Part shown: piece after piece, positions 1 to 7,545 of the stretch | Layout: the number at the start of each line of letters is the position of its first letter | Position numbering within the stretch: position 1 is the first letter of the stretch | The notes under the pieces: generated by a model | The model's input: the letters and a program-made list of their open reading frames with translations, nothing else | Database searches by the model: none | What the model was told of the DNA's origin: nothing | Assembly (NCBI GenBank): GCA_036555065.1 | Contig: DATBLZ010000129.1 | Span: forward strand, 1-41,622 | Source of the DNA: DATBLZ01 sp036555065 | Lineage (GTDB): Bacteria > Pseudomonadota > Gammaproteobacteria > Steroidobacterales > Rariloculaceae | Direction of reading: 5' to 3' | Length of the DNA stretch: 41,622 nt | Translations under genes and position numbers: made by a program

Positions 1-175
1 TCGCGATGGGAAAACCGATGGCCACGAGAGTAATCACCGCAGTATCGAACCAAGAGGGGAGACTCAACGGCTGCTCGACGGTCGCGGCAATCTGCGTCAA
101 GAGCCATGCGACCACCGCGTAGACCGCGGCAACCTGAACTACCTTCCGACGCTTGAGCTCTCCCCAGAGCGACAT
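1..175 (-). CDS. Membrane-anchored regulator-like protein, N-terminal part (cut by window edge)
   Basis: Reading the minus strand from the ATG at 173-175 gives an open frame to the window edge. It starts MSLWGELKRRKVVQVAAVYA and continues with a hydrophobic helix (VVAWLLTQIAATV) and a second one ending GFPIA. The opening 'SLWGELKRRxV..VAAxYxVVAWLLxQ' is the usual N-terminus of large proteobacterial proteins with one or more membrane helices near the N-terminus followed by TolB-like and/or TPR domains, sometimes with an adenylate-cyclase-like or winged-helix part. Only 58 codons are in view, so the C-terminal domain cannot be seen. It is transcribed away from the FAD dehydrogenase at 221, with 45 bp between the two starts. 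Confidence 0.7.
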   Translation of the reverse strand, partial: MSLWGELKRRKVVQVAAVYAVVAWLLTQIAATVEQPLSLPSWFDTAVITLVAIGFPIA

Positions 176-220
176 GCGTTTCTCGTCAGTGAGCGCAACA
201 GTGTCGCATACAATAACCGA

Positions 221-3208
221 ATGCTCGAAGCGCGTCTCAGGGCCGAGGTTCACGGCGATGGATTGTTCGACGCTTTCTCGCGCGGCCGCTACGCGACGGA
301 CGCTTCGATCTACCAGATCGAGCCGATCGGGGTCGTCGTGCCGCGCACGGAGAACGATGCGTTGCGCGCGCTCGAGATCGCAGCCGAGGAGGGCGTGGCG
401 ATCCTGCCGCGCGGCGCCGGCACCTCGCAATGCGGTCAGACCGTGGGTCGCGCGCTCGTCATCGACAACAGTAAATATCTGCACCGGATCCTCGGTTTCG
501 ATAACGCCAAGCGCCTGGTTTGGGTCGAGCCCGGCGTCGTCCTTGACGAGCTCAACGCCTTCTTGAAGCCGCACGGGCTCTGGTTCCCGGTCGACGTCTC
601 GACGTCGGCGCAAGCGACGATCGGCGGCATGGCGGCCAACAACAGCTGCGGCGCGCGCTCGATTCGCTACGGCAACATGGTCCACAACGTGGCCGCGATC
701 GAAGCTTGGCTCACGAGCGGGGAGATCGCGCACTTCACGAAGGTCGATCGCATCGGCACGCGCGTCAACGGCTCGCCGCACTATCAGCATTTGGTCGAGA
801 TCGTCCGTGGCCATTACGCCGCCGAGCAAGAAGAGATCGCCGCGCGCGTGCCGCGGGTCCTGCGCCGGGTCGCGGGCTACAACCTCGACATGGTGTCGAT
901 GGCGCCATTCAACATGGCGGCGCTCCTCGTCGGCTCCGAAGGCACGCTCGGCTACTTCCGGAAGATTCAGCTCGCGCTCGCGCCGTTGCCGGCCCATAGG
1001 GTTCTCGGCGTCGTGCATTTCGCCTCCTTTTACCAGGCGATGCAACACACGCGGCGCATCGTCGAGCTCAAACCCACGGCCGTCGAGCTCGTCGACCGCA
1101 CGATGATCGGCTTGGCGCGCGGGAACGCAGCGTTCAAAAGCATCGTCGATTCGACTCTGCGCGGCGATCCCGATGCGACCCTGCTCGTCGAGTTCGCAGG
1201 CGACGAGCGCGCGGCGCAGCGCGCGCAGCTCGATCGGCTCGTGGAGCTCATGGCGGATCTCGGCCTGCCGGGGAGCGTCGTGCGCGTCGAGGAACCGAGG
1301 CTCCAGAGCGCACTCTGGGAAGTCCGCAAGGCCGGTCTCAACATCATGATGTCGATGAAAGGCGACGGTAAGCCCGTCTCGTTCATCGAAGACTGCGCCG
1401 TGCCGCTCGAGCATCTCGCCGAATATACGGCGCGCTTGACGGAGGTATTCGCGAAACACGGCACGAAAGGAACGTGGTATGCGCACGCCTCGGTCGGCTG
1501 CCTCCACGTGCGGCCCGTGCTCGACATGCGCGCGGAGGGCGACACGAAGAAAATGCGCGCGATCGCCGAGGAGGCGTGCGCGCTCGTGCGCGAGTACAAG
1601 GGCTCGTACTCGGGAGAGCACGGCGACGGGCTCGTGCGTTCGGAGTGGATCGAGCGCATGTACGGCCCGAAGCTCACGCGCGCGTTCGCGGCGCTCAAGC
1701 AGGAATTCGATCCGAAGGGCCTCATGAACCCGGGCAAGATCGTCGCGGCGCCGAAGATGGACGATCGCACGCTCTTTCGTTACAAGCCTGGCTACGCGAC
1801 GGTGCCGTTCGGCGCCGGCCTCGATTGGTCGGAGCACGAAGTCGGTGCACACAACGCCGGACGCGGTTTTGCCGCGGCCGTCGAGATGTGCAACAACAAC
1901 GGCCATTGCCGCAAGTTCGACGCCGGCACGATGTGCCCGTCGTATCGCGTGACGCGCAACGAGCGCGATCTCACCCGCGGCCGCGCGAATGCGCTGCGTC
2001 TTGCGCTCTCGGGTCAGCTCGGCGCCGATGCGCTGACCTCGCACGAGATGTACGGTACGCTCGAGCTATGCGTGTCGTGCAAAGGCTGCAAGCGCGAGTG
2101 TCCGACGGGCGTCGACATGGCGCGCATGAAGATCGAGTTCTTGCACCGATATCATCAGCGCCATCGACGTTCGCTCATGGACGAGCTCGTCGCGCATCTG
2201 CCGCGCTATGCGCCGCGGTTGGCGAGAAATGCGGCGCTTGCGAACTTGCGCGACCGAATACCCGGTGTGCCGTGGCTCACGCAGCACGCGCTCGGCGTCG
2301 CGGCGAAGCGGACGCTGCCCGTCTGGCGCCGCGATTACTTCCGCGGCCAAGCCGAGGTGCCTACTCCTGTAGGAGCGGCTTCTGTGGGAGCGACTTTGGT
2401 CGCGACTCTTCCGAAGATCGCGGCTGAAGCCGCTCCCACACCAGCCGCCGCTGCGCAAGCAGGAGATGTCGTGCTGCTCGCCGACACTTTCAACCGCTAT
2501 TTCGAGCCCGAGAACCTCCGCGCCGCTGTGCGGGTGCTTGCGACTGCGGGCTATCGCGTGACTGTCGCGCAAGGCGCAGACGGTGAGCGGCCGCTCTGCT
2601 GTGGGCGCACGTATCTCGCCACGGGCATGATCGAGGAGGCGCGCGCGGAAGCGCGGCGCATGGTCACGGCGCTGCGACCGTACGTCGAACGCGGCATCGC
2701 CGTCGTCGGGCTCGAGCCTTCGTGCCTGCTCGGTCTGCGCGATGAGTTCAAGGCTCTACTCCCCGGTGCCGAGACGGCCGCGCTCGCAGCGGTCGCGCTC
2801 ACTTTCGAGGAGTTCATCGTTCGTGAGCGGCGCGCGGGACGATTCGCTGCGCTTTGGCGTGAGCCCCCGTTCAAGCGCGCGTTGGTTCACGGGCACTGTC
2901 ACCAAAAGGCCTTCGACGTTATGCCCGCCGTCGAGGCGGCGCTCGAGCTCGTGCCCGGCCTTGCTATCGAGACCATCCCGGCAAGCTGCTGCGGCATGGC
3001 GGGCGCGTTCGGCTACGATGCGCGTCACTACGACGTTTCGATGGCGATGGCCGAAGCGGCGTTGCTTCCGGCCGTCCGTAGCGCAAGCGCCGATACCGTC
3101 GTCGTCGCCGACGGCACGAGCTGCCGTCACCAGATTCGCGACGGCGCCGGCCGTGAGGCCTGGCACGTCGCGCGCGTGCTCGCGGCCGCTCTGCTCGCAA
3201 ACGGGTAG
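221..3208 (+). CDS. ydiJ: FAD-linked oxidase with Fe-S and CCG domains (YdiJ/D-2-hydroxyglutarate dehydrogenase type)
   Basis: A 995-residue flavoprotein dehydrogenase for D-2-hydroxyacids; E. coli YdiJ (about 1018 aa) is the closest known architecture. Domains in order: FAD-binding type 4 (PRGAGTSQCGQTVG near residue 70; NNSCGARS near 145), FAD oxidase C-terminal domain (SGEHGDG near 465, DPKGLMNPGKI near 500), a ferredoxin-like region with CNNNGHCRK...MCP and CVSCKGCKRECP (residues about 555-630), then two CCG motifs (LCCGRTY and ASCCGMAG) with HCHQKAF between them, as in heterodisulfide-reductase/GlpC-type subunits. Electrons would pass from the FAD through the Fe-S clusters to a quinone or another carrier. 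The linker before the CCG part (about residues 716-740) is encoded by an inserted REP-like repeat without loss of frame. The ATG at 221 has no clear Shine-Dalgarno. Exact substrate (2-hydroxyglutarate, lactate, glycolate) is not decidable here. Confidence 0.88.
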   Translation: MLEARLRAEVHGDGLFDAFSRGRYATDASIYQIEPIGVVVPRTENDALRALEIAAEEGVAILPRGAGTSQCGQTVGRALVIDNSKYLHRILGFDNAKRLVWVEPGVVLDELNAFLKPHGLWFPVDVSTSAQATIGGMAANNSCGARSIRYGNMVHNVAAIEAWLTSGEIAHFTKVDRIGTRVNGSPHYQHLVEIVRGHYAAEQEEIAARVPRVLRRVAGYNLDMVSMAPFNMAALLVGSEGTLGYFRKIQLALAPLPAHRVLGVVHFASFYQAMQHTRRIVELKPTAVELVDRTMIGLARGNAAFKSIVDSTLRGDPDATLLVEFAGDERAAQRAQLDRLVELMADLGLPGSVVRVEEPRLQSALWEVRKAGLNIMMSMKGDGKPVSFIEDCAVPLEHLAEYTARLTEVFAKHGTKGTWYAHASVGCLHVRPVLDMRAEGDTKKMRAIAEEACALVREYKGSYSGEHGDGLVRSEWIERMYGPKLTRAFAALKQEFDPKGLMNPGKIVAAPKMDDRTLFRYKPGYATVPFGAGLDWSEHEVGAHNAGRGFAAAVEMCNNNGHCRKFDAGTMCPSYRVTRNERDLTRGRANALRLALSGQLGADALTSHEMYGTLELCVSCKGCKRECPTGVDMARMKIEFLHRYHQRHRRSLMDELVAHLPRYAPRLARNAALANLRDRIPGVPWLTQHALGVAAKRTLPVWRRDYFRGQAEVPTPVGAASVGATLVATLPKIAAEAAPTPAAAAQAGDVVLLADTFNRYFEPENLRAAVRVLATAGYRVTVAQGADGERPLCCGRTYLATGMIEEARAEARRMVTALRPYVERGIAVVGLEPSCLLGLRDEFKALLPGAETAALAAVALTFEEFIVRERRAGRFAALWREPPFKRALVHGHCHQKAFDVMPAVEAALELVPGLAIETIPASCCGMAGAFGYDARHYDVSMAMAEAALLPAVRSASADTVVVADGTSCRHQIRDGAGREAWHVARVLAAALLANG
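2368..2440. repeat. REP-like palindromic element inside a coding region
   Basis: Starts TGTAGGAGCGGCTTCTG, then holds an inverted pair: TGTGGGAGCG...GTCGCGA and TCGCGG...CGCTCCCACA. The same core is seen at 8175-8226 and 10249-10271. Here it lies within the open frame of the FAD dehydrogenase and is translated as an Ala/Val/Pro-rich linker (VGAASVGATLVATLPKIAAE). Elements of this type (GTAG/GTGG REPs) are known in Pseudomonas and Xanthomonadales and are usually intergenic. Confidence 0.8.
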
Positions 3209-3234
3209 GGAAATTCCCAGTTCCCCGAATTAGC

Positions 3235-3876
3235 ATGCTCGTCATGGCGAAAAAGCGCCGCCGCGGTCGCCCGCCGTACGACGATGTATTGACACCCACC
3301 GAGTGGCGGACGGTGCACGCCGTCCAGCACGGCATGACGAACCGCGAGATCGCCGAGCGCCGCGGCATCAGCGTGGACGCGGTCAAGTTTCACGTCGCGA
3401 ACGCGCTTGGCAAGCTCGGGCTCAAAGATCGACGCGCGTTGCGCCGATGGTTCAGGGCCCCGAAGCACGGCGCACTGGCACAGCAGGAGAAAACCGTGAG
3501 CGCGAAACTCGAGCTCGGACGAATCGGCCAAATCTCGCGCACCGTCAGCGACATCGCGCGCGCCGAAGCGTGGTATCGCGACGTGCTCGGCCTTCGACAT
3601 TTATATACGTTCCCCAAGCTCGCGTTCTTCGATTGCGGCGGAACGCGGCTTTATTTGAGCCAAGAAGGGACATTGCAGGCCGCGGAGTCGGTGCTCTACT
3701 TCAACGTCGACGACATCGAGGCGGCGCACAAGGCGCTCAGCGCGCGCGGGGTCGAGTTCACGCACGCGCCGCACAAGATCTATACGCATCCGGACGGCAC
3801 CGAGGAGTGGATGGGCTTCTTCAAGGATCCCGAAGGCCGGCCGCTCGCGTTGATGTCGCGGGTCAAGCCGCGCTGA
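3235..3876 (+). CDS. LuxR-type HTH fused to a VOC (glyoxalase-fold) domain
   Basis: 213 residues. Residues about 15-75 form a GerE/LuxR-type helix-turn-helix: LTPTEWRTVHAVQHGMTNRE, then a GISVDAVKFHVANALGKLGL recognition part. Residues about 90-210 are one VOC module (IGQISRTVSDIARAEAWYRD, then LYFNVDDIEAAHKAL and GFFKDPEGRPLALMS), the betaalphabetabetabeta pattern of glyoxalase/bleomycin-resistance proteins, including H and E residues that could bind a metal. No receiver or autoinducer domain precedes the HTH. The likely idea is a DNA-binding protein whose VOC part senses a small molecule, but the ligand is unknown. The basic KKRRRGRPP start may add an AT-hook-like contact. ATG at 3244 is an alternative start; neither has a strong ribosome binding site. 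It lies 26 bp after the dehydrogenase and 13 bp before the cyclase. Confidence 0.82.
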   Translation: MLVMAKKRRRGRPPYDDVLTPTEWRTVHAVQHGMTNREIAERRGISVDAVKFHVANALGKLGLKDRRALRRWFRAPKHGALAQQEKTVSAKLELGRIGQISRTVSDIARAEAWYRDVLGLRHLYTFPKLAFFDCGGTRLYLSQEGTLQAAESVLYFNVDDIEAAHKALSARGVEFTHAPHKIYTHPDGTEEWMGFFKDPEGRPLALMSRVKPR

Positions 3877-3889
3877 TATCCTTTTCTCG

Positions 3890-4543
3890 ATGCGATATTT
3901 CGATTTGAGCCATGTCGTCGAGCACGGCATGGTCACGTACAAGGGCCTGCCGGCGCCCATCATCTGCGACTATCTGTCGCGCGAAGCATCACGCTCGCGC
4001 TATTCGCCTGGCACGGAGTTCCACATCGGCCGCATCGACATGGTTGCGAACACCGGCACCTACATCGATTCGCCATTTCACCGCTACGCCGATGGCATCG
4101 ATCTCGCGGGGCTTCCCCTCGAGAGCCTTGCGCATCTCGACACCGTGGTCGTGCAGGCGCCGCATCAGCAGGGCAGGGCCATCGATGCCGACCGGTTCGC
4201 GGATCTCGACGTTCGCGGCAAAGCCGTTCTCGTGCACACGGGCTGGAGCCGCCACTGGCGAACCGACGCCTACTTCGAGGGACATCCGTTCTTGACGGGG
4301 GCGGCGGCGCGGCTGCTGCAGGCCGGCGGCGCGCGGCTCGTTGGCATCGATAGCTACAACATCGACGACACGGCAGACGGGCACCGGCCCGTCCACAGCA
4401 CGCTGCTCAAGCATGCGATCCCGATCGTCGAGCACATGACCGGGCTCGACGCGCTTCCCGAGCAGGGCGGCCGGTTCTTCGCGGTGCCCGCCAAGGTCAA
4501 GGCGTTCGGCACGTTCCCGGTCCGGGCTTTCTGCGCGATCTGA
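3890..4543 (+). CDS. Cyclase-family metal-dependent hydrolase (kynurenine formamidase-like)
   Basis: 217 residues, the usual length for the cyclase/KynB family. The N-terminus DLSHVVEHGMVTYKGLP and the segment NTGTYIDSPFHRYADG match the family's metal-site region. The canonical signature is HxGTHxDxPxH; here the first and second His are replaced by Asn and Tyr (NTGTYIDSPFH), while D, P and the last His remain. Later segments GKAVLVHTGWSRHW and GIDSYNIDD also fit the fold. Family members hydrolyse amide or lactone-type bonds (for example N-formylkynurenine), but the altered motif argues for a subfamily with a different metal set or substrate. It follows the HTH-VOC gene closely in the same direction, so the two may be co-transcribed. 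Substrate unknown. Confidence 0.82.
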   Translation: MRYFDLSHVVEHGMVTYKGLPAPIICDYLSREASRSRYSPGTEFHIGRIDMVANTGTYIDSPFHRYADGIDLAGLPLESLAHLDTVVVQAPHQQGRAIDADRFADLDVRGKAVLVHTGWSRHWRTDAYFEGHPFLTGAAARLLQAGGARLVGIDSYNIDDTADGHRPVHSTLLKHAIPIVEHMTGLDALPEQGGRFFAVPAKVKAFGTFPVRAFCAI

Positions 4544-4584
4544 GTCCGGTGCGGCCCGAGGCGGGGCACGGTCCCGGCCCGCGT

Positions 4585-4612
4585 TGTAACCTTTGCGCGA
4601 CAGAGCCGTCTT
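4585..4612 (+). promoter_or_regulatory. Candidate ECF-type autoregulated promoter
   Basis: TGTAACC (4585-4591) and CGTCTT (4607-4612) are separated by 15 bp and lie 34 bp before the sigma factor start. An AAC-containing -35 with a CGTC-type -10 is the general form of ECF sigma promoters, which are commonly autoregulatory. This is inference from one site; no second copy was found in the window. Confidence 0.4.
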
Positions 4613-4645
4613 GGCATCGTAGGTCGCAAAGAGGCAACGCCCGTT

Positions 4646-5209
4646 TTGGAGAGATTCGACGACATCGTCGCCACGGCGGCATTGGCCGAGGAGGCGGCTC
4701 AAACGGACGCGGGCGGTTCCGTGTCCGGATGGCGATATCGGCTCGCTGTCGTTCAGCATTATCGCAGCGTGTATCGCGTGGCGCAGGCGATTTTGCGAGA
4801 TTCGGCCGAGGCCGAGGACGTGACGCAAGAGACGTTCGTGCGCTATTGGCAACGCGGCGGAGGCATCGAGCGGCCGCGCGAATGGCTCATGAAGGTTGCG
4901 CGCAACGGTTGTCTCGATCGGCTGCGCAGGTCCGGTCGCAACGTTACCGGCGCCGATGACGAAGTCTTCGACGAGCCTGACAATCGCGATCCGGCTTGGC
5001 ACTACGAGCAGCGTGAGCTTGCCGGGGAGTTACAGCGAGCGATCGCGCGGCTCAAGGAGCCGCAACGGAGCCTCGTCGTGCTGTTCGACGTTCAGGGCAT
5101 GAGCGCGGCCGAGTGCGCCCGAATCGTCGGGCTCAACGTCAATCAAGTGAAAGTCTATCTGCATCGGGCGCGGCGGCGCCTGCGACTCGAGTTGGAGGGA
5201 CCGCGATGA
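4646..5209 (+). CDS. ECF RNA polymerase sigma factor
   Basis: 187 residues. Region 2 is seen as HYRSVYRVAQAILRDSAEAE, then DVTQETFVRYWQ with WLMKVARNGCLDRLRR; region 4 as LKEPQRSLVVLFDVQGMSAA, then ECARIVGLNVNQVKVYLHRA with RRRLRLEL. There is no region 3, and the spacing fits group 4 (ECF) sigma factors. The frame opens at a TTG codon (4646); no ATG gives a full region 2, so TTG or an internal GTG is used. The stop overlaps the start of the next gene (ATGA, 5206-5209), the usual translational coupling of a sigma factor with its anti-sigma factor. A candidate self-recognised promoter lies upstream. Confidence 0.92.
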   Translation: MERFDDIVATAALAEEAAQTDAGGSVSGWRYRLAVVQHYRSVYRVAQAILRDSAEAEDVTQETFVRYWQRGGGIERPREWLMKVARNGCLDRLRRSGRNVTGADDEVFDEPDNRDPAWHYEQRELAGELQRAIARLKEPQRSLVVLFDVQGMSAAECARIVGLNVNQVKVYLHRARRRLRLELEGPR

Positions 5210-5712
5210 ACGAAAGAACTGACAACTGGGCTTGGGAGCGAATCGAGGCGCTTGCCGACGACTCGCTCGACGCTGCCGATCGTGCACGCATGCATGAAGC
5301 GCTGCGCAACGATCCGCGCTTGCGTGCTGCCGTTGAGCGCGCGCGCGCCGTGCGCGTGGGTCTCCGCAGTCTTCGTGGCGCGCCCGTGCCGGCCGGGCTG
5401 CTCGGTAAATTGCTCGCGGCGCCTTTTCCCGTGCGGCGGGGGCCGAACTGGCTGCTGATCGCTGCACCGGCCGCGGTCGCAGCCATTGCGATCGGCATCG
5501 CGCTATTCGTCAACCGGCCCGAGCCGCAACCCGACGCGGCGCAACTCGCGGCGATGCGCGATCTGACTGTCGCAATGCGCTATCTGCGCCAAAGTGCAGC
5601 CGTCACGGGCGAGGAAGTCGGGGGCGCTGTAACCGCAGGGCTGCTCGATGCGTTTAGGGCAGGACACGTCGCGGTTGGCGAACAGGAATCGGAAGATGAG
5701 AACGGAGGTTAG
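5206..5712 (+). CDS. Probable membrane anti-sigma factor
   Basis: 168 residues starting MNERTDNWAWERIEALADDS at the ATG that overlaps the sigma factor stop by 4 bp. The N-terminal ~70 residues are helical and charged (ALADDSLDAADRARMHEAL), resembling the anti-sigma domain although without the zinc-binding HxxxCxxC signature. Residues about 83-105 (WLLIAAPAAVAAIAIGIALF) form one transmembrane helix. The remaining ~60 residues would be periplasmic. Position, coupling and topology make it the likely anti-sigma partner. Family membership is by context and general form rather than by a specific motif. Confidence 0.75.
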   Translation: MNERTDNWAWERIEALADDSLDAADRARMHEALRNDPRLRAAVERARAVRVGLRSLRGAPVPAGLLGKLLAAPFPVRRGPNWLLIAAPAAVAAIAIGIALFVNRPEPQPDAAQLAAMRDLTVAMRYLRQSAAVTGEEVGGAVTAGLLDAFRAGHVAVGEQESEDENGG

Positions 5713-5716
5713 CAAG

Positions 5717-6280
5717 ATGAAAACAGGCTTTACCGCAATGGCTCTGACGTTGGCGCTCGCGGCGAGTGGCGCACAAGCGCAAGCCCAGGGCGGCTACTTC
5801 GATTTCACGAAGGTGCCGGGCTTGGGCGACAAACCGCAGGTTCAAATCGATCTCAACTCGCAAATGCTCGGCTTTATCGGTGTGGCCGCGGGCACGACCG
5901 ACCCGGACCTCGCAGACGCGTTTGCGGGCATCGAGAACGTCCGCGTGCTCGTCTACGAGAAGCTCGAGGACCCGGCCGCCGTGGCCGCGTTCGTCGAGGA
6001 TTCCTCGGGCAAGCTCGAAGCGGCGGGCTGGCAGCGAATCGTGTACGTCGAGGACGAAGGCGAGAAGGTTCGGGTTTATGCGAAGCTCGAAGAGTCGCGC
6101 ATGGTGGGCATGACGGTCATGGTCCTCGGCGAAGGCGACTCAGGCTCCGACGGGGGGGAGGCGACGTTCATCAACATCGCCGGGAACATCGACCCCGCCA
6201 AGCTCGGACGGATCGCCAGCGAAGTGGGAGTGGATGGTGTTCTCCAGGGCGTGGAGGCAGCCGAAGCCGCCGGCGAGTAG
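5717..6280 (+). CDS. DUF4252-family exported protein
   Basis: 187 residues from the ATG at 5717, preceded by a clear GGAGG (5704-5708). A Sec signal peptide (MKTGFTAMALTLALAASGAQ with an AQA site) leads into a DUF4252-like domain: VPGLGDKPQVQIDLNSQMLG, IENVRVLVYEKLEDPAA, a FVEDSSGKLEAAGWQRIVYV segment and a C-terminal INIAGNIDPAKLGRIA. DUF4252 genes commonly follow an ECF sigma/anti-sigma pair, as here (4 bp after the anti-sigma stop), so it is probably part of that stress regulon. Its biochemical activity is unknown. Confidence 0.83.
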   Translation: MKTGFTAMALTLALAASGAQAQAQGGYFDFTKVPGLGDKPQVQIDLNSQMLGFIGVAAGTTDPDLADAFAGIENVRVLVYEKLEDPAAVAAFVEDSSGKLEAAGWQRIVYVEDEGEKVRVYAKLEESRMVGMTVMVLGEGDSGSDGGEATFINIAGNIDPAKLGRIASEVGVDGVLQGVEAAEAAGE

Positions 6281-6290
6281 GCGCGGCGAC

Positions 6291-6335
6291 CGGCAGGTTG
6301 CAGTATGATTTACGCATGGATGTTGCGACCTGCCG
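6291..6335. repeat. 12-bp inverted repeat around a -10-like TATGAT
   Basis: Arms CGGCAGGTTGCA (6291-6302) and TGCGACCTGCCG (6324-6335) pair over 12 positions with one T/G (wobble in RNA). The 21-base loop holds TATGAT (6304-6309). It sits 10 bp after DUF4252 and 12 bp before DUF4389. It could be an operator around an internal promoter or an RNA hairpin that tunes downstream expression; there is no U tract, so it is not a classic terminator. Confidence 0.5.
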
Positions 6336-6347
6336 AGGTAGTCGAAG

Positions 6348-6713
6348 ATGACGAACGAAAACCCGCCGAAGGATCATACTGCCGGCCCTTACGAGCGCCG
6401 CCCGCCGTCTGCTTTGGAACGGAATCTGTCCTCCGGAGCGACGTGGCTACGCCTGCTTTTCATGCTGGTCGTCGTGCTGCTCTGGGTCGTATCGCGGATC
6501 GTGATTCTCGCCGTAGTGCTCCTACAATTCTTCCACGTGCTGTTCACGGGTGAAGTCAACGACAAGCTCAAGGACCTCGGCGAGCAATTGGCACGGTACT
6601 CGTATCAGATTGTCGCGTACCTGACCTATAACACCGAGCACCGCCCGTTTCCGTTCGACCTCGATTGGCCGTCGACACGCACGGTGGCACGCGAAGACGA
6701 GGGAGCGCCATGA
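6348..6713 (+). CDS. DUF4389 membrane protein
   Basis: 121 residues. Two adjacent hydrophobic stretches (LRLLFMLVVVLLWVVSRIVI and LAVVLLQFFHVLFTG), then EVNDKLKDLGEQLARYSYQI and a C-terminal YLTYNTEHRPFPFDLDWP, which is the usual ending of DUF4389 proteins. Function is unknown; the protein is expected in the inner membrane. The stop overlaps the start of the HD-domain gene (ATGA, 6710-6713). The start ATG at 6348 lies just after the 6291-6335 hairpin. Confidence 0.85.
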   Translation: MTNENPPKDHTAGPYERRPPSALERNLSSGATWLRLLFMLVVVLLWVVSRIVILAVVLLQFFHVLFTGEVNDKLKDLGEQLARYSYQIVAYLTYNTEHRPFPFDLDWPSTRTVAREDEGAP

Positions 6714-7540
6714 TCGAAATCGATCGCCGGGATTTCATCGCGGGGTTGGGCGGTGCGGCCGCCGTAAGCCTCATGAGCCACGAAGCCAGGGCCGACGCGC
6801 TCGAAGACGAGCTCAACAAACGGCTCGAGCTTGCCCAGGCTGAGACCGCCTCGGGGTCGGTGCCATTTCCAACGGCCGCCGAGCTCGAGGCGCAGATTCC
6901 GACGCGCAGCTATCGCCGCGGCGTCGGTGTCTCGTTCTTGAACACGGAAGCCGGCGGCAAGGTCACGTTGCTGCCCGCGATGCCCGCAGCGCCGACCCTT
7001 GCCGATTTCTTCGAGCTGCGCTTCACGCGCACGCGCAACCACTGCTTCCAGAGCGCGAACAAGGCCATGGAGCGCGGCGCGGATGAGGAAATCATCCTCG
7101 CCTGTCTGCTCCACGATACGATCCAAGAGATCATGCGCGCCGATCACGGCTATTGGGGCGCGCAACTTTACGAGCCTTACGTGCCCACACGCACGAGCTT
7201 CGCGATCAAATATCACCAAGCGCTGCGCTTCTATGAAGATAAGGAAGCCGGCTACGTGTATCCCGATCTCTATCGGCGTCTTTTTGGGACGGACTACGTA
7301 CCCGCGCCGCACATCCAGGCTGCGTACAAGTATCTGCGCGATCACGAGTGGTATGACGCGCCGCGCGAGGTCACGGTCAGCGACCTCTACGCTTTCGATC
7401 CGAACGCCGTGGTCACGATCGAGCCCTTCCTCGATATCGTCGGCCGGCACTTCAAGCAGCCGGCCGAGGGGCTCGGCAACGACAACAGCCCCGTTGCCCA
7501 TATGTGGCGCACGATCGCGAATCCCGACGCGCCGCTCTAG
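6710..7540 (+). CDS. HD-domain protein with a twin-arginine-type signal
   Basis: 276 residues, started at 6710 because this ATG overlaps the DUF4389 stop and gives a Tat-like N-terminus: DRRDFIAGLGGAAAVSLM, then an SHEARA cleavage-type site. The body looks like an HD-superfamily metal site: NH (H111), LLHDT (H135-D136), ADHGYWG (H146), KYHQAL (H169), with a later conserved-looking NDNSP. The arrangement recalls PhnZ/TmpB-type HD proteins, which are mixed-valent di-iron oxygenases, rather than nucleotide phosphohydrolases, but this is a resemblance only. A folded metalloprotein would fit export by Tat. Transcribed with the DUF4389 gene before and the PaiB-like gene after (5-bp gap). Confidence 0.68.
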   Translation: MIEIDRRDFIAGLGGAAAVSLMSHEARADALEDELNKRLELAQAETASGSVPFPTAAELEAQIPTRSYRRGVGVSFLNTEAGGKVTLLPAMPAAPTLADFFELRFTRTRNHCFQSANKAMERGADEEIILACLLHDTIQEIMRADHGYWGAQLYEPYVPTRTSFAIKYHQALRFYEDKEAGYVYPDLYRRLFGTDYVPAPHIQAAYKYLRDHEWYDAPREVTVSDLYAFDPNAVVTIEPFLDIVGRHFKQPAEGLGNDNSPVAHMWRTIANPDAPL

Positions 7541-7545
7541 CGGCG

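Noticed and set aside
1474..2427. 317-codon frame within the FAD dehydrogenase
   Set aside because: Arg/Ala/His-rich shadow frame in high-G+C DNA; the covering gene has clear FAD and Fe-S motifs.
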